Assembly: GCF_029892045.1 (NCBI RefSeq)
Contig: NZ_CP120367.1
Location: 1,922,001-1,986,000 of the forward strand
DNA: 64,000 bases
Direction: 5' to 3'
Source: Sinorhizobium numidicum
GTDB taxonomy: Bacteria > Pseudomonadota > Alphaproteobacteria > Rhizobiales > Rhizobiaceae
Shown here: positions 51,805 through 59,876 of the stretch, piece after piece
Numbering within the stretch: the first letter of the stretch is position 1
Layout: each line of letters opens with the position of its first letter
Made by a program: the position numbers and the translations under genes
Notes under the pieces: model-generated
Database searches by the model: none
Told to the model about the DNA's origin: nothing
Seen by the model: only the letters and a program-made list of their open reading frames with translations

Positions 51805-53547
51805 ATGCGCATTCCCAGCTTGAGAACCCTGTCCTTTATCGTAACCTTCGCGCTCGTGCTCGCACCTTGGAAGGGTCAGGCGGCCTCGCCGGAGCCGGTC
51901 AAGGCCGAGCATGGCATGGTCGTCGCGGCTCAGCATCTCGCTTCCGACATCGGTGTCGCGGTGTTGAAGAAGGGCGGCAATGCGGTCGATGCGGCGGTCG
52001 CGGTCGGCTATGCGCTTGCGGTCGTCTATCCGACCGCCGGCAATATCGGCGGCGGCGGCTTCATGACTATCCGCTTCAACGATGGCAAGACGACCTTTCT
52101 CGACTTTCGCGAACGCGCGCCGCTTGCAGCGACCAAATCCATGTATCTCGACGACAAGGGCAACCTCGTTAAAGGCTTGAGCACGGAAGGCTATCTCGCC
52201 ATCGGGGTGCCTGGGCCGGTGATGGGTTTCGAATTTGCGCGCAGCCGCTACGGCACGCGGCCGCTTAAAGAATTGATTGATCCGGCGATCAAACTCGCCA
52301 GGGAAGGCTTCGTGCTGGAGCAGGGCGATATCGATTCCTTCGAGGGCGAAACCGAAAGGCTGGCGAAGGACCCCGCCGCCGCCGCGATCTTCCTGAAGCC
52401 GGACGGAAAACCCTTCACGGTCGGTGACAAGCTGGTCCAGACCGATCTCGCCGCCTCGCTTTCGAGCATTGCCGAAAAAGGACCGGATGCCTTTTACAAG
52501 GGCGCGATTGCCGATGCGATCGTAAAAGCAAGCGCGGAGAAGGGCGGCATCCTCGCCAAGAAGGATTTCGAGCAATATGCCGTGCGCGAGCTGGAGCCGG
52601 TCAAGTGCAATTATCGCGGCTACGATATCGTGTCCTCGCCGCCGCCTTCGTCGGGCGGCGTCATCATCTGCGAAATCCTCAACATCCTCGAGGACTATCC
52701 GCTCTCCTATCTCGGCTACGGTTCGGCCGAGACCGTGCATGCGATGATCGAGGCGATGCGCCACGCCTATGTCGACCGCAACACGGCGCTCGGCGATCCG
52801 GCCTTTGTCGAGAACCCCGTCGGCAAGCTCGTCGACAAGGCCTATGCCAAGGAGATCCGCGACAAGATCGACCCCTTCAAGGCAGGCGTTTCGCAGGTGC
52901 TGATGCCGGCGGGCTTTGCCGAGAGCAAGGAAACGACCCACTATTCCATCATCGACGACGAGGGAAATGCCGTGGCCGTCACCTATACCCTGAACGGTTC
53001 CTTCGGCGCAGGGGTGGTGGCGCCCGGCACCGGAATCCTGCTTAACAACGAGATGGATGATTTCACCGCCAAGCCGGGGACACCCAATCTCTACGGTCTT
53101 GTCCAGGGCGAGGCGAACGCGATTGCGCCCGGCAAGACGCCGCTTTCGTCGATGAGCCCGACCATCATCTCCAAGGACGGCAAGCCGTTCATGGTGATCG
53201 GCAGCCCCGGTGGCGCACGGATCATCACCATCACACTCGAAGCGATCATCAATGTCATCGATCACGGCATGAACATTCAAGAAGCCGTGGACGCGCCGCG
53301 CATTCACCATCAATGGTTGCCGGATAAGGTGTTCATGGAGCCTTATGCGCTCTCGCCCGACACCCGCAAGCTTCTGTCGGGGATGGGCCACGACGTCGAG
53401 ATTGACGAAAGCTGGCCTATTTGGGGGCAGGCCACCGGCATTCTCGTCGGCGGCGAAAGTCTGAGCGAGATCGAGGCCGGGGCTGGTGCGCGCTACAACG
53501 GTGCGGTCGACAGCCGTATCGGAGCCGGCGCGGCAAGGGGCTATTAG
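51805..53547 (+). CDS. ggt: Gamma-glutamyltransferase
   Basis: Periplasmic enzyme that cleaves or transfers the gamma-glutamyl group of glutathione and similar compounds. It has 580 aa, with a signal peptide ending near GQAAS (residue 30). The catalytic Thr378 (ETTHYS), which becomes the new N-terminus after self-cleavage, and the family stretches GNAVDAAVAVGYALAVVYPTAGNIGGGGFM, GSPGGARIITITLEAI and SSMSPTI are present. It is a single gene with GGGAG before the ATG; a repeat fills its leader. Confidence 0.95.
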   Translation: MRIPSLRTLSFIVTFALVLAPWKGQAASPEPVKAEHGMVVAAQHLASDIGVAVLKKGGNAVDAAVAVGYALAVVYPTAGNIGGGGFMTIRFNDGKTTFLDFRERAPLAATKSMYLDDKGNLVKGLSTEGYLAIGVPGPVMGFEFARSRYGTRPLKELIDPAIKLAREGFVLEQGDIDSFEGETERLAKDPAAAAIFLKPDGKPFTVGDKLVQTDLAASLSSIAEKGPDAFYKGAIADAIVKASAEKGGILAKKDFEQYAVRELEPVKCNYRGYDIVSSPPPSSGGVIICEILNILEDYPLSYLGYGSAETVHAMIEAMRHAYVDRNTALGDPAFVENPVGKLVDKAYAKEIRDKIDPFKAGVSQVLMPAGFAESKETTHYSIIDDEGNAVAVTYTLNGSFGAGVVAPGTGILLNNEMDDFTAKPGTPNLYGLVQGEANAIAPGKTPLSSMSPTIISKDGKPFMVIGSPGGARIITITLEAIINVIDHGMNIQEAVDAPRIHHQWLPDKVFMEPYALSPDTRKLLSGMGHDVEIDESWPIWGQATGILVGGESLSEIEAGAGARYNGAVDSRIGAGAARGY

Positions 53548-53780
53548 CAGGGAGCAGGCTCTGAGGAAATCCGGTAGACAGCGGCAGGCGGCAGGTTGGC
53601 GAATGTCCCACCGATCCGGACGGCCTTTAGACCAAGGCGCTCGAGGATAGACCTTGGTACCGGGCAGTGCGGACCGTATGTGAGTTGCGCCGTCGCCTTG
53701 CCGGCACATCATGCGGAGCGGATGGTTACGGGCGCCTCGTTCGAAAAATCGATCACGGCGCTGCGCTCGCTCGTCGCCGA

Positions 53781-54707
53781 TTAGACCTTGGCCATAGCAG
53801 CACCTGCCGCCTCCCGGATCGTCTGTATTAGGATGAAGAGCGGCAAGGATGGGATCGCGTCGGTGCGCATGGTGAGCCCGACCGGCCCCTTGGTTTCGCT
53901 GGTGTCGATCGGCAGCGTCGTCAGGAGGCCATCCGTGATGTCCGTGGCGACGACTCCGGTCGAGATGATCCAGATGGCATCGCTTGATCGCACGAAAGCG
54001 CGGCCGAAGGAGTCGGAGACGGTCTCAATCTGGTTCGGCAGGCTGGCAATGCCGTTGGTGATCAGGAAGCGCTCGACGAACGGGCGAATGATCGAGGCAC
54101 GGGTGGGCATCAGCACGGGATAGTCGCTGAGATGCGCAAAGACCGACCGTTTGCCGCAAAGCAGCGGATGGCCGACGCGCACGGCAAAGACGACCTGTTC
54201 CGAATAGAGGTGTTCGAAAGAAAAGCCGGTCATCTTGTCGGGCGCGGCAAGCCTCCCGACCACCAGGTCGAGGTCGCCGACGCGCAATTGCTCCAGGAGT
54301 ACGGCGTTTTCTCCGGTGACGATCTTGATGCGGGCGCCGGTTTCCTCCTTGAGAAAAAGGCCCATGGCGCCGGGCATGATGCGCGTCGAGACGGTGGGAA
54401 GTGCGCCGATGCGGATCGGCGGACCGTCGCCGGAACGTTCCTGAGAGACGGAATCGAGCCCTTGCCGGAGCGCTGTCAGGGCCGCACCCGCGTGGCGCAG
54501 GAAGACCTCGCCGTAGCGGGTGATCTTTATACCGCGCCCCTCGCGCTCGAACACGGCAACGCCCAGAACCTCCTCGAGCTCCCGGATCGTCTTGGTCACC
54601 GCCGGCTGAGTGACATGCAGGAGCTCCGCCGCTTTCGCTACGCTCTTCTGACGTGCGACCTCGACAAATGTCTGCAGATGGCGAAACTTAACGCGAGCGT
54701 CGAGCAT
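53781..54707 (-). CDS. pcaQ: LysR-family regulator PcaQ
   Basis: Activator of the pca ring-cleavage operon, using 3-carboxymuconolactone as inducer in rhizobia. The ATG at 54707 gives 308 aa (DARVKFRHLQTFVEVARQ...); an ATG at 54716 lies inside the PcaQ box and is less likely. The N-terminal winged helix (residues about 5-65, SVAKAAELLHVTQPAVTKTIRELEE) and LysR effector domain are clear. It is divergent from pcaD, with the PcaQ box between them, so binding could also affect its own expression. Confidence 0.93.
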   Translation of the reverse strand: MLDARVKFRHLQTFVEVARQKSVAKAAELLHVTQPAVTKTIRELEEVLGVAVFEREGRGIKITRYGEVFLRHAGAALTALRQGLDSVSQERSGDGPPIRIGALPTVSTRIMPGAMGLFLKEETGARIKIVTGENAVLLEQLRVGDLDLVVGRLAAPDKMTGFSFEHLYSEQVVFAVRVGHPLLCGKRSVFAHLSDYPVLMPTRASIIRPFVERFLITNGIASLPNQIETVSDSFGRAFVRSSDAIWIISTGVVATDITDGLLTTLPIDTSETKGPVGLTMRTDAIPSLPLFILIQTIREAAGAAMAKV

Positions 54708-54714
54708 GCAATGC

Positions 54715-54730
54715 ATAACCCCCGGGTTAA
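54715..54730. promoter_or_regulatory. PcaQ-binding site
   Basis: ATAACC-CCCG-GGTTAA matches exactly the ATAACC-N4-GGTTAA consensus known for PcaQ in Sinorhizobium and Agrobacterium. It lies 70 bp before pcaD and at the start of pcaQ. Confidence 0.92.
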
Positions 54731-54800
54731 CGGAACGCCATGAAATATCATTTTACCTAACCAGATTAAACATCCAATTTGGCGACGGAGGAGACCTGCC

Positions 54801-55613
54801 GTGCAATTCGCCCGTATCAACGACATCACGATTCACTATCAGGTGATTGGCGCGACGGCGGAAAAGCCGGTGCTCGTTTTCGCCAACGCGCTTGGCACCG
54901 ATTTCCGAATCTGGCGTGACGTGATCGTCCGTCTCGCCGGCGATTTTGCGATCGTTCTCTATGACAAACGTGGGCATGGTCTTTCCGATATCGGCCAGGT
55001 GCCCTATTCGATCGAGGATCACGCGACCGATCTGGCTGCGCTTCTCGATCTGCTCGCGGTCAAGCAGGCGATCGTCTGCGGCCTTTCCGTCGGCGGTCTG
55101 ATCGCGCAATCGCTCTACCAGCGTCGCCCCGATCTCGTGCGGGCGCTCGTGCTCTTGGATACCGCGCACAAGATCGGCACCGCGGAGATGTGGGACGCGC
55201 GGATCGCCGCGATCGAAGCGGACGGCATCGAAGCGATTGCCGATGGCGTGCTCGAGCGTTGGTTTACGCCGGCCTTCCGCCGGCCGGAGAATGTCGCCTT
55301 CACCGGCTATCGCAACATGCTGATCCGGCAGCCCGTTCCGGGCTATGTCGGTACTTGTGCCGCGATCCGCGACGCCGATTACACGGAAGCAGCCAAGAAG
55401 ATCGCCGTGCCGGTACTCTGCATCGTCGGCGATCAGGACGGGTCGACGCCACCGGATCTGGTGCGATCGACGGCGCAGCTCATTCCCGGTGCCCGCTACG
55501 AGATCATCCACAATGCCGGGCATATTCCCTGTGTCGAGCAGCCGGAGATCCTGACCGCGACTCTGCGCGCCTTTTTCGAACTTGTGACGCATGGAGATCG
55601 AACCGATGAATGA
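54801..55613 (+). CDS. pcaD: 3-oxoadipate enol-lactonase
   Basis: Alpha/beta hydrolase that opens the enol-lactone to 3-oxoadipate, 270 aa, GTG start at 54801 after GGAGGAG. The nucleophile elbow is GLSVGGL (Ser), with a catalytic His in HNAGHIPCVEQPE. It is first in pcaDCHGB, downstream of the PcaQ box, and overlaps pcaC by 8 nt. Confidence 0.94.
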   Translation: MQFARINDITIHYQVIGATAEKPVLVFANALGTDFRIWRDVIVRLAGDFAIVLYDKRGHGLSDIGQVPYSIEDHATDLAALLDLLAVKQAIVCGLSVGGLIAQSLYQRRPDLVRALVLLDTAHKIGTAEMWDARIAAIEADGIEAIADGVLERWFTPAFRRPENVAFTGYRNMLIRQPVPGYVGTCAAIRDADYTEAAKKIAVPVLCIVGDQDGSTPPDLVRSTAQLIPGARYEIIHNAGHIPCVEQPEILTATLRAFFELVTHGDRTDE

Positions 55614-56010
55614 TGCTTTCGCGCCCTCCGAGCGTTATCGCCAAGGCATGGCGACCCGCCGGGCCGTTCTCGGCGACAATCACGTCGATAGGGCGCAATC
55701 GGCATCGACCGATTTCGACAGGCCGTTTCAGGAACTGATCACCGAAGCGGCCTGGGGGCATGTGTGGTCGCGCCCGAACTGGACGAAGCGGGAGCGGTCG
55801 ATCGTCACCATTGCACTGTTGGCCGCCCTTGGACAGGACGAGGAAGTTGCAATGCATGTCCGCGCCACCGCCAATACCGGCGCGAGCCGTGAGGATATTT
55901 GCGAGGCGCTGTTGCATGTGGCGATCTATGCGGGCGTTCCCGCAGCCAATCATGCGATCAAGATCGTCAAGCAGGTGTTCGGCGAAATGGACGCGGGCAG
56001 GGCGGTCTGA
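55606..56010 (+). CDS. pcaC: 4-carboxymuconolactone decarboxylase
   Basis: Small helical enzyme, 134 aa from the ATG at 55606 overlapping the pcaD end. The pattern [33 protein letters not shown] and [32 protein letters not shown] is diagnostic of PcaC. pcaC and pcaD are separate genes here, whereas some bacteria fuse them (PcaL). Confidence 0.95.
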   Translation: MNDAFAPSERYRQGMATRRAVLGDNHVDRAQSASTDFDRPFQELITEAAWGHVWSRPNWTKRERSIVTIALLAALGQDEEVAMHVRATANTGASREDICEALLHVAIYAGVPAANHAIKIVKQVFGEMDAGRAV

Positions 56011-56023
56011 CGGGAGAAGAATG

Positions 56024-56773
56024 ATGTCCGACATACAGAATCGCGGGCCTGAAACTGGCGCCTTCTTCCAGCGCGACCGGAGCTGGCATGCACCGGCCTT
56101 CACCCCCGGCTACAAGACCTCCGTGTTGCGGTCGCCGCAAAAGCCATTGCTTTCGCTCGACGGCACGATTTCCGAGATAACCGGGCCCGTCTTCGGCCAT
56201 TCGATGCTTGGCGAGCTTGACAACGACCTGATCCATAATTTCGCCCGGCCAGGCGAAAGCGCGATCGGCGAACGCATCATCGTTCACGGCCGCCTCCTGG
56301 ACGAGCGCGGCCGTCCCGTTCCGGGCGCGCTGCTGGAGTTCTGGCAGGCCAATGCCGGCGGGCGCTACCGGCACAAGAAGGAAAGCTATCTCGCCCCGCT
56401 CGACCCGAATTTCGGCGGCTGCGGCCGGACGATTACCGACGAGAACGGCTTATACCACTTCCGTACGATCAAGCCCGGTCCCTATCCCTGGCCGAACGGC
56501 GTCAACGACTGGCGCCCGGCGCATATCCATTTCTCGATCTTCGGGCACGGCTTCGCGCAGCGGCTGATCACCCAGATGTACTTCGAAGGCGATCCGATGA
56601 TCTGGAAATGTCCGATCGTCAATACGATCTCCGACCGCCGGGCGATCGAGCAACTGATCGCACCGCTCGATTGGGGAAACACGATTCCGATGGATGCGCG
56701 CGCCTACAAGTTCGACATCGTCCTGCGCGGCCGCCGCTCGACGCTCTTTGAAAACCGGCCAGAAGGCAATTGA
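56024..56773 (+). CDS. pcaH: Protocatechuate 3,4-dioxygenase, beta subunit
   Basis: Iron-binding subunit of the intradiol dioxygenase that opens protocatechuate, 249 aa. The start is ATG 56024 or 56021, after GGGAG. Non-haem iron ligands are visible: the Tyr in GPYPW and the two His in RPAHIHFSI, plus a further Tyr upstream of these ([11 protein letters not shown]). It lies 13 nt after pcaC and 13 nt before pcaG. Confidence 0.95.
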   Translation: MSDIQNRGPETGAFFQRDRSWHAPAFTPGYKTSVLRSPQKPLLSLDGTISEITGPVFGHSMLGELDNDLIHNFARPGESAIGERIIVHGRLLDERGRPVPGALLEFWQANAGGRYRHKKESYLAPLDPNFGGCGRTITDENGLYHFRTIKPGPYPWPNGVNDWRPAHIHFSIFGHGFAQRLITQMYFEGDPMIWKCPIVNTISDRRAIEQLIAPLDWGNTIPMDARAYKFDIVLRGRRSTLFENRPEGN

Positions 56774-56786
56774 GGAGGGAGCACTG

Positions 56787-57401
56787 ATGGTTCAGGATCT
56801 GGGTTATCTTAAGGAAACCGCTTCCCAGACCGCCGGACCCTATGTCCACATTGGCCTGACGCCGAATTTCTGCGGCATAAGCGGCGTCTACGAGAAGGAT
56901 CTCGGATCCTCGATGGTCAACGACAAGACGCTCGGGCAGCGGATCACCGTCAAGGGCCGGGTGATCGATGGCGCGGGAGCGCCGCTCAAGGACGCATTGG
57001 TGGAAATCTGGCAGGCGGACGCCGCCGGCCTCTACAATTCTCCCTCGGAAATACGCGGTGCAGCGGACCCGAACTTTACCGGATGGGGCAGGTGTCCCAC
57101 CAGCGCCGAGGATGGGGGCTTCGTCTTCGAGACCGTAAAGCCGGGCCGTGTGCCGTTCAAGGACGGTCGCTTGATGGCGCCGCACATCACTTTCTGGGTT
57201 GTCGCGCGCGGTATCAATATCGGGCTTCATACCCGAATGTACTTCCCCGACGAGACGGGGGCGAACAGTGAGGACCCGCTGCTTGCCCGTATCGAACATC
57301 GCCACCGGCTCGAGACACTTGTCGCCTCCGGCGCGGCGCCTAGTTATGTCTTCGACATCCACCTCCAGGGCGAGAAGGAAACCGTCTTCCTGGACATATG
57401 A
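56787..57401 (+). CDS. pcaG: Protocatechuate 3,4-dioxygenase, alpha subunit
   Basis: Alpha subunit, 204 aa from the ATG at 56787 with GAGGAGGGAG upstream. It has the intradiol pattern TAGPYVHIGLTPNF, GRVIDGAGAPLKDALVEIWQADAAG and APHITFWVVARGIN; the iron His pair of PcaH is replaced, as is normal for the alpha subunit. It pairs with PcaH. A 299-nt gap with repeats separates it from pcaB. Confidence 0.95.
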   Translation: MVQDLGYLKETASQTAGPYVHIGLTPNFCGISGVYEKDLGSSMVNDKTLGQRITVKGRVIDGAGAPLKDALVEIWQADAAGLYNSPSEIRGAADPNFTGWGRCPTSAEDGGFVFETVKPGRVPFKDGRLMAPHITFWVVARGINIGLHTRMYFPDETGANSEDPLLARIEHRHRLETLVASGAAPSYVFDIHLQGEKETVFLDI

Positions 57402-57490
57402 TCGTTCCGCGGCCTGTCCGCGTTGCGGCTCGCTCATGATGATTTCGGGGCAATCGAAGCCCGATCACCGTGAGTGATTCCACTGCACGG

Positions 57491-57583
57491 TTCCTTGAAA
57501 TCGTAACCGATTCAAGGACAAACCATGCAGCGATTCGAAGCGTTACAGCGGCCTTTGTGCGTCTGAAAAGACGCACGGCGCTA
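57491..57583 (+). repeat. Palindromic intergenic repeat, family A, copy 3, with degenerate family-B tail
   Basis: The 8-bp hairpin (57557-57564 with 57569-57576, GAAA loop) is identical in sequence to copy 2. The 13-codon frame from ATG 57525 reads MQRFEALQRPLCV and stops in the hairpin loop. A degenerate piece resembling family B follows to about 57640. Together they fill most of the 299 nt between pcaG and pcaB. Confidence 0.85.
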
Positions 57584-57700
57584 TAATGCATTGGGATCGG
57601 AAAACGGGCGGGGAAGCGCTCATTTTTTCCTCGTCCTGCTCTAATCTGACGTTCCCTTCGCGTGGCGAGAACGGGACGACGAGACCCCTGGAGACGCGGA

Positions 57701-58756
57701 ATGACCTATTCGGCCTTCGATCATCCCTATCTCTCCGGTCTTCTCGGCGACGAGGCCGTAGCGGCGGAATTCTCCGTTGCTGCCGACATTCGAGCGATGC
57801 TCGCCTTCGAGGCGGCGCTTGCCAGGGCCGAGGCGCGCAATGGCGTGATCCCAGATCAGGCGGCCGACCGCATTAACGGGGCCTGTCGCGCCTTTTCTCC
57901 GGACGTTGCCGCATTGCGCCGTGCGACGGCGGCCGACGGCGTCGTCGTGCCGGAACTCGTCCGGCAATTGCGCGTGGCAGTCGGCGGAGAGGCGGCGGAG
58001 CATGTCCATTTCGGGGCCACCAGCCAGGACGTCATCGACACCAGCCTGATGCTGCGGCTGAAGGCGATCGCCGAACTCTTCTCCGGTCGGCTCGGCAATG
58101 TCGCGTCGATGTTGGAGGAGTGTGAGAAGCAATGGGGCGAGCGACCGCTCACTGGCCGCACGCGCATGCAGCCGGCCATTCCCATCACGGTTTCTGACCG
58201 TCTGCGCACCTGGATCGAACCATTGCTCGATCATCAAGACAGGCTCGACGCGATCGATGGCAATCTGTTCGCCGTCCAATTCGGGGGGGCCGCTGGCACG
58301 CTCGAAAAACTCAAGGACAAGGCTGAGGCAGTACGCGAGACGCTTGCGGAGGAACTGGCGCTCGTCGGTTGTCCGCAATGGCACAGCCAGCGTTCGGCGG
58401 TCGCGGACTTCGCCAATCTGCTGTCGCTGATCACCGGTAGCCTAGGCAAGTTTGGCCAGGACGTGGCCTTGATGGCCCAGTCGGGAGAGGAGATCGTGCT
58501 CGCTGGCGGCGGAAGCTCGTCCGCCATGCCGCACAAGCAGAATCCGGTGGCGGCGGAGATACTGGTCACCCTGGCGCGCTTCAATGCCACGCAGCTTTCC
58601 GGCATCCACCAGGCGCTCGTGCATGAGCAGGAGCGTTCGGGCTCGGCCTGGACGCTCGAATGGCTGATCCTGCCACAAATGGCCGGCGCGACGGCGGCGG
58701 CACTGAGACTGGCGGCGGAACTTGCCGGCAATATCCGCCGGCTGGGCGCGGCGTAA
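57701..58756 (+). CDS. pcaB: 3-carboxy-cis,cis-muconate cycloisomerase
   Basis: Fumarase/aspartase-superfamily enzyme, 351 aa from the ATG at 57701, that lactonises the ring-cleavage product. The superfamily signature GGGSSSAMPHKQNPVAAE and HFGATSQDVIDTSL are present. It is the last gene of the pca operon but is separated from pcaG by repeats, so it may also have its own promoter. Its length is short compared with the 450-aa Pseudomonas enzyme but normal for rhizobia. Confidence 0.93.
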   Translation: MTYSAFDHPYLSGLLGDEAVAAEFSVAADIRAMLAFEAALARAEARNGVIPDQAADRINGACRAFSPDVAALRRATAADGVVVPELVRQLRVAVGGEAAEHVHFGATSQDVIDTSLMLRLKAIAELFSGRLGNVASMLEECEKQWGERPLTGRTRMQPAIPITVSDRLRTWIEPLLDHQDRLDAIDGNLFAVQFGGAAGTLEKLKDKAEAVRETLAEELALVGCPQWHSQRSAVADFANLLSLITGSLGKFGQDVALMAQSGEEIVLAGGGSSSAMPHKQNPVAAEILVTLARFNATQLSGIHQALVHEQERSGSAWTLEWLILPQMAGATAAALRLAAELAGNIRRLGAA

Positions 58757-58807
58757 GCGCTTCCATACTTGTTGCCGTGGCTCCGTTGGCCGACGTGTAG
58801 TCGCGCG

Positions 58808-59173
58808 CTTTCGCTCGTGTCCGATCTATCATTGAACGTGTTCCTAGCCATGTCCTTGATGAGCATGCAGTTGTGGGCATTGGGTGGCTTGGGGGCGTCT
58901 CTCGTGATCGTGCTCGCGCTTCAGACGGTCGCTACCTTGGCCTACGTCTTGCTTGCGGTGTTTCCCGCAATGGGCCGAAACTATGAGGCTGCAGTTCTAC
59001 CCGCGGGCTTCGGCGGGATTGCTCTTGGCGCGACGCCGACAGCAATTGCCAACATGACAGCAGTGACCAAGGTCTACGGTGCCGCGGCCACCGCCTTTAT
59101 CATCCTCCCACTGGTCTCAGCGTTCTTTATCGACCTCGCCAATGCTGCGGTGATCGGTTTCCTCGCGCGGTGA
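58808..59173 (+). pseudogene. gltS: Remnant of sodium/glutamate symporter gltS (3' end only)
   Basis: The frame encodes about 120 residues matching the C-terminal third of GltS: NVFLAMSLMSMQLWALGGLG, GRNYEAAVLPAGFGGIALGATPTAIANM (family signature) and AFFIDLANAAVIGFLAR. Intact GltS has about 400 residues. The first two thirds are missing and the preceding sequence is pcaB, so it is a 5'-truncated gene, probably non-functional. The short ATG at 58769 has no clear ribosome site. Confidence 0.85.
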
Positions 59174-59216
59174 ATCACCGAGGCAGTGCAAACGGACCAT
59201 TGTCCGAAGGCAAGCC

Positions 59217-59486
59217 TCAACGATCGTAGCTTCGGCGAACTTTCCTGACCGTTGCGAGTGCGTCGGGCCTGTCGAAATAAGTCTGCTCCCGCCGACGAAC
59301 GACCTTTTCCAAGGTCTCGCGGCAGCCTGTCAGCAGCTCGATCGCGCCAACGATCTGCTCGTCCGGCAAGGACTCGATGGCGCGGATATCGATCCCGAAC
59401 ACGTCCTGGATATCGGCGTTCGTCAATCTGAAATCGCGAGCGATGAAACGAATATCCCGAATAAGCTGGCGAGCACGTTCCGGCAT
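59217..59486 (-). CDS. Small hypothetical protein, 89 aa
   Basis: Function not recognised. The ATG at 59486 has GGAG 8 nt upstream. The product is charged and helical (ARQLIRDIRFIARDFRLTNADIQDVFGIDIRAIESL), with no membrane segment or signal peptide. Codon use fits a real gene. It lies between the gltS remnant and a 277-nt gap without another gene. Confidence 0.6.
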   Translation of the reverse strand: MPERARQLIRDIRFIARDFRLTNADIQDVFGIDIRAIESLPDEQIVGAIELLTGCRETLEKVVRRREQTYFDRPDALATVRKVRRSYDR

Positions 59487-59763
59487 CGGTCAATCTCCTA
59501 AAATAGAACTATGAAAATATGCAAATAAAAACAATTTATAAGTGCTTTTTATACAACGTTGCAATCGAACGTGCAACGGTGCGAGCCCGCGGCAAGCATC
59601 ATTTGCCCATGCAGCCACGAAATCTCTGGAAGGCCTTCCGGCCTCCAAGATATGGCTCGAGCGGTTCGACGGACCCACAAATTGGTGAGGAATATTCGTC
59701 CTACACCGCCGTCCGTCTATTCGGACAAGGAGGTCGCAAACGGGCGGCGGGGAGACGCCGGCC

Positions 59764-59870
59764 TTAGCGCGGGATGAGGAAAAGTGTGCGCGGTTTTCCG
59801 CCCGCATCCCGCGCTAACTTATTAGAATCGATCACGTTCATGATTTTAGGTCGATCCGACCTAAAATCAT
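59764..59870 (-). repeat. Palindromic intergenic repeat, family B, full copy with two palindromes
   Basis: Palindrome 1 has perfect 13-bp arms (59764-59776 with 59805-59817) with an inner GGAAAA/TTTTCC hairpin. Palindrome 2 has perfect 14-bp arms (59840-59853 with 59857-59870) and a 3-nt loop. Copies or parts occur at 51679-51790 and 8581-8627. Palindrome 2 ends 6 nt past the aldehyde dehydrogenase stop and could terminate that operon. The layout recalls rhizobial RIME elements, but identity to them was not established. Confidence 0.8.
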
Positions 59871-59876
59871 CATGAT

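Noticed and set aside
51682..53712. A 676-codon open frame on the minus strand
   Set aside because: It is opposite the ggt gene and a repeat; the ggt frame carries all family motifs and the antisense frame none.
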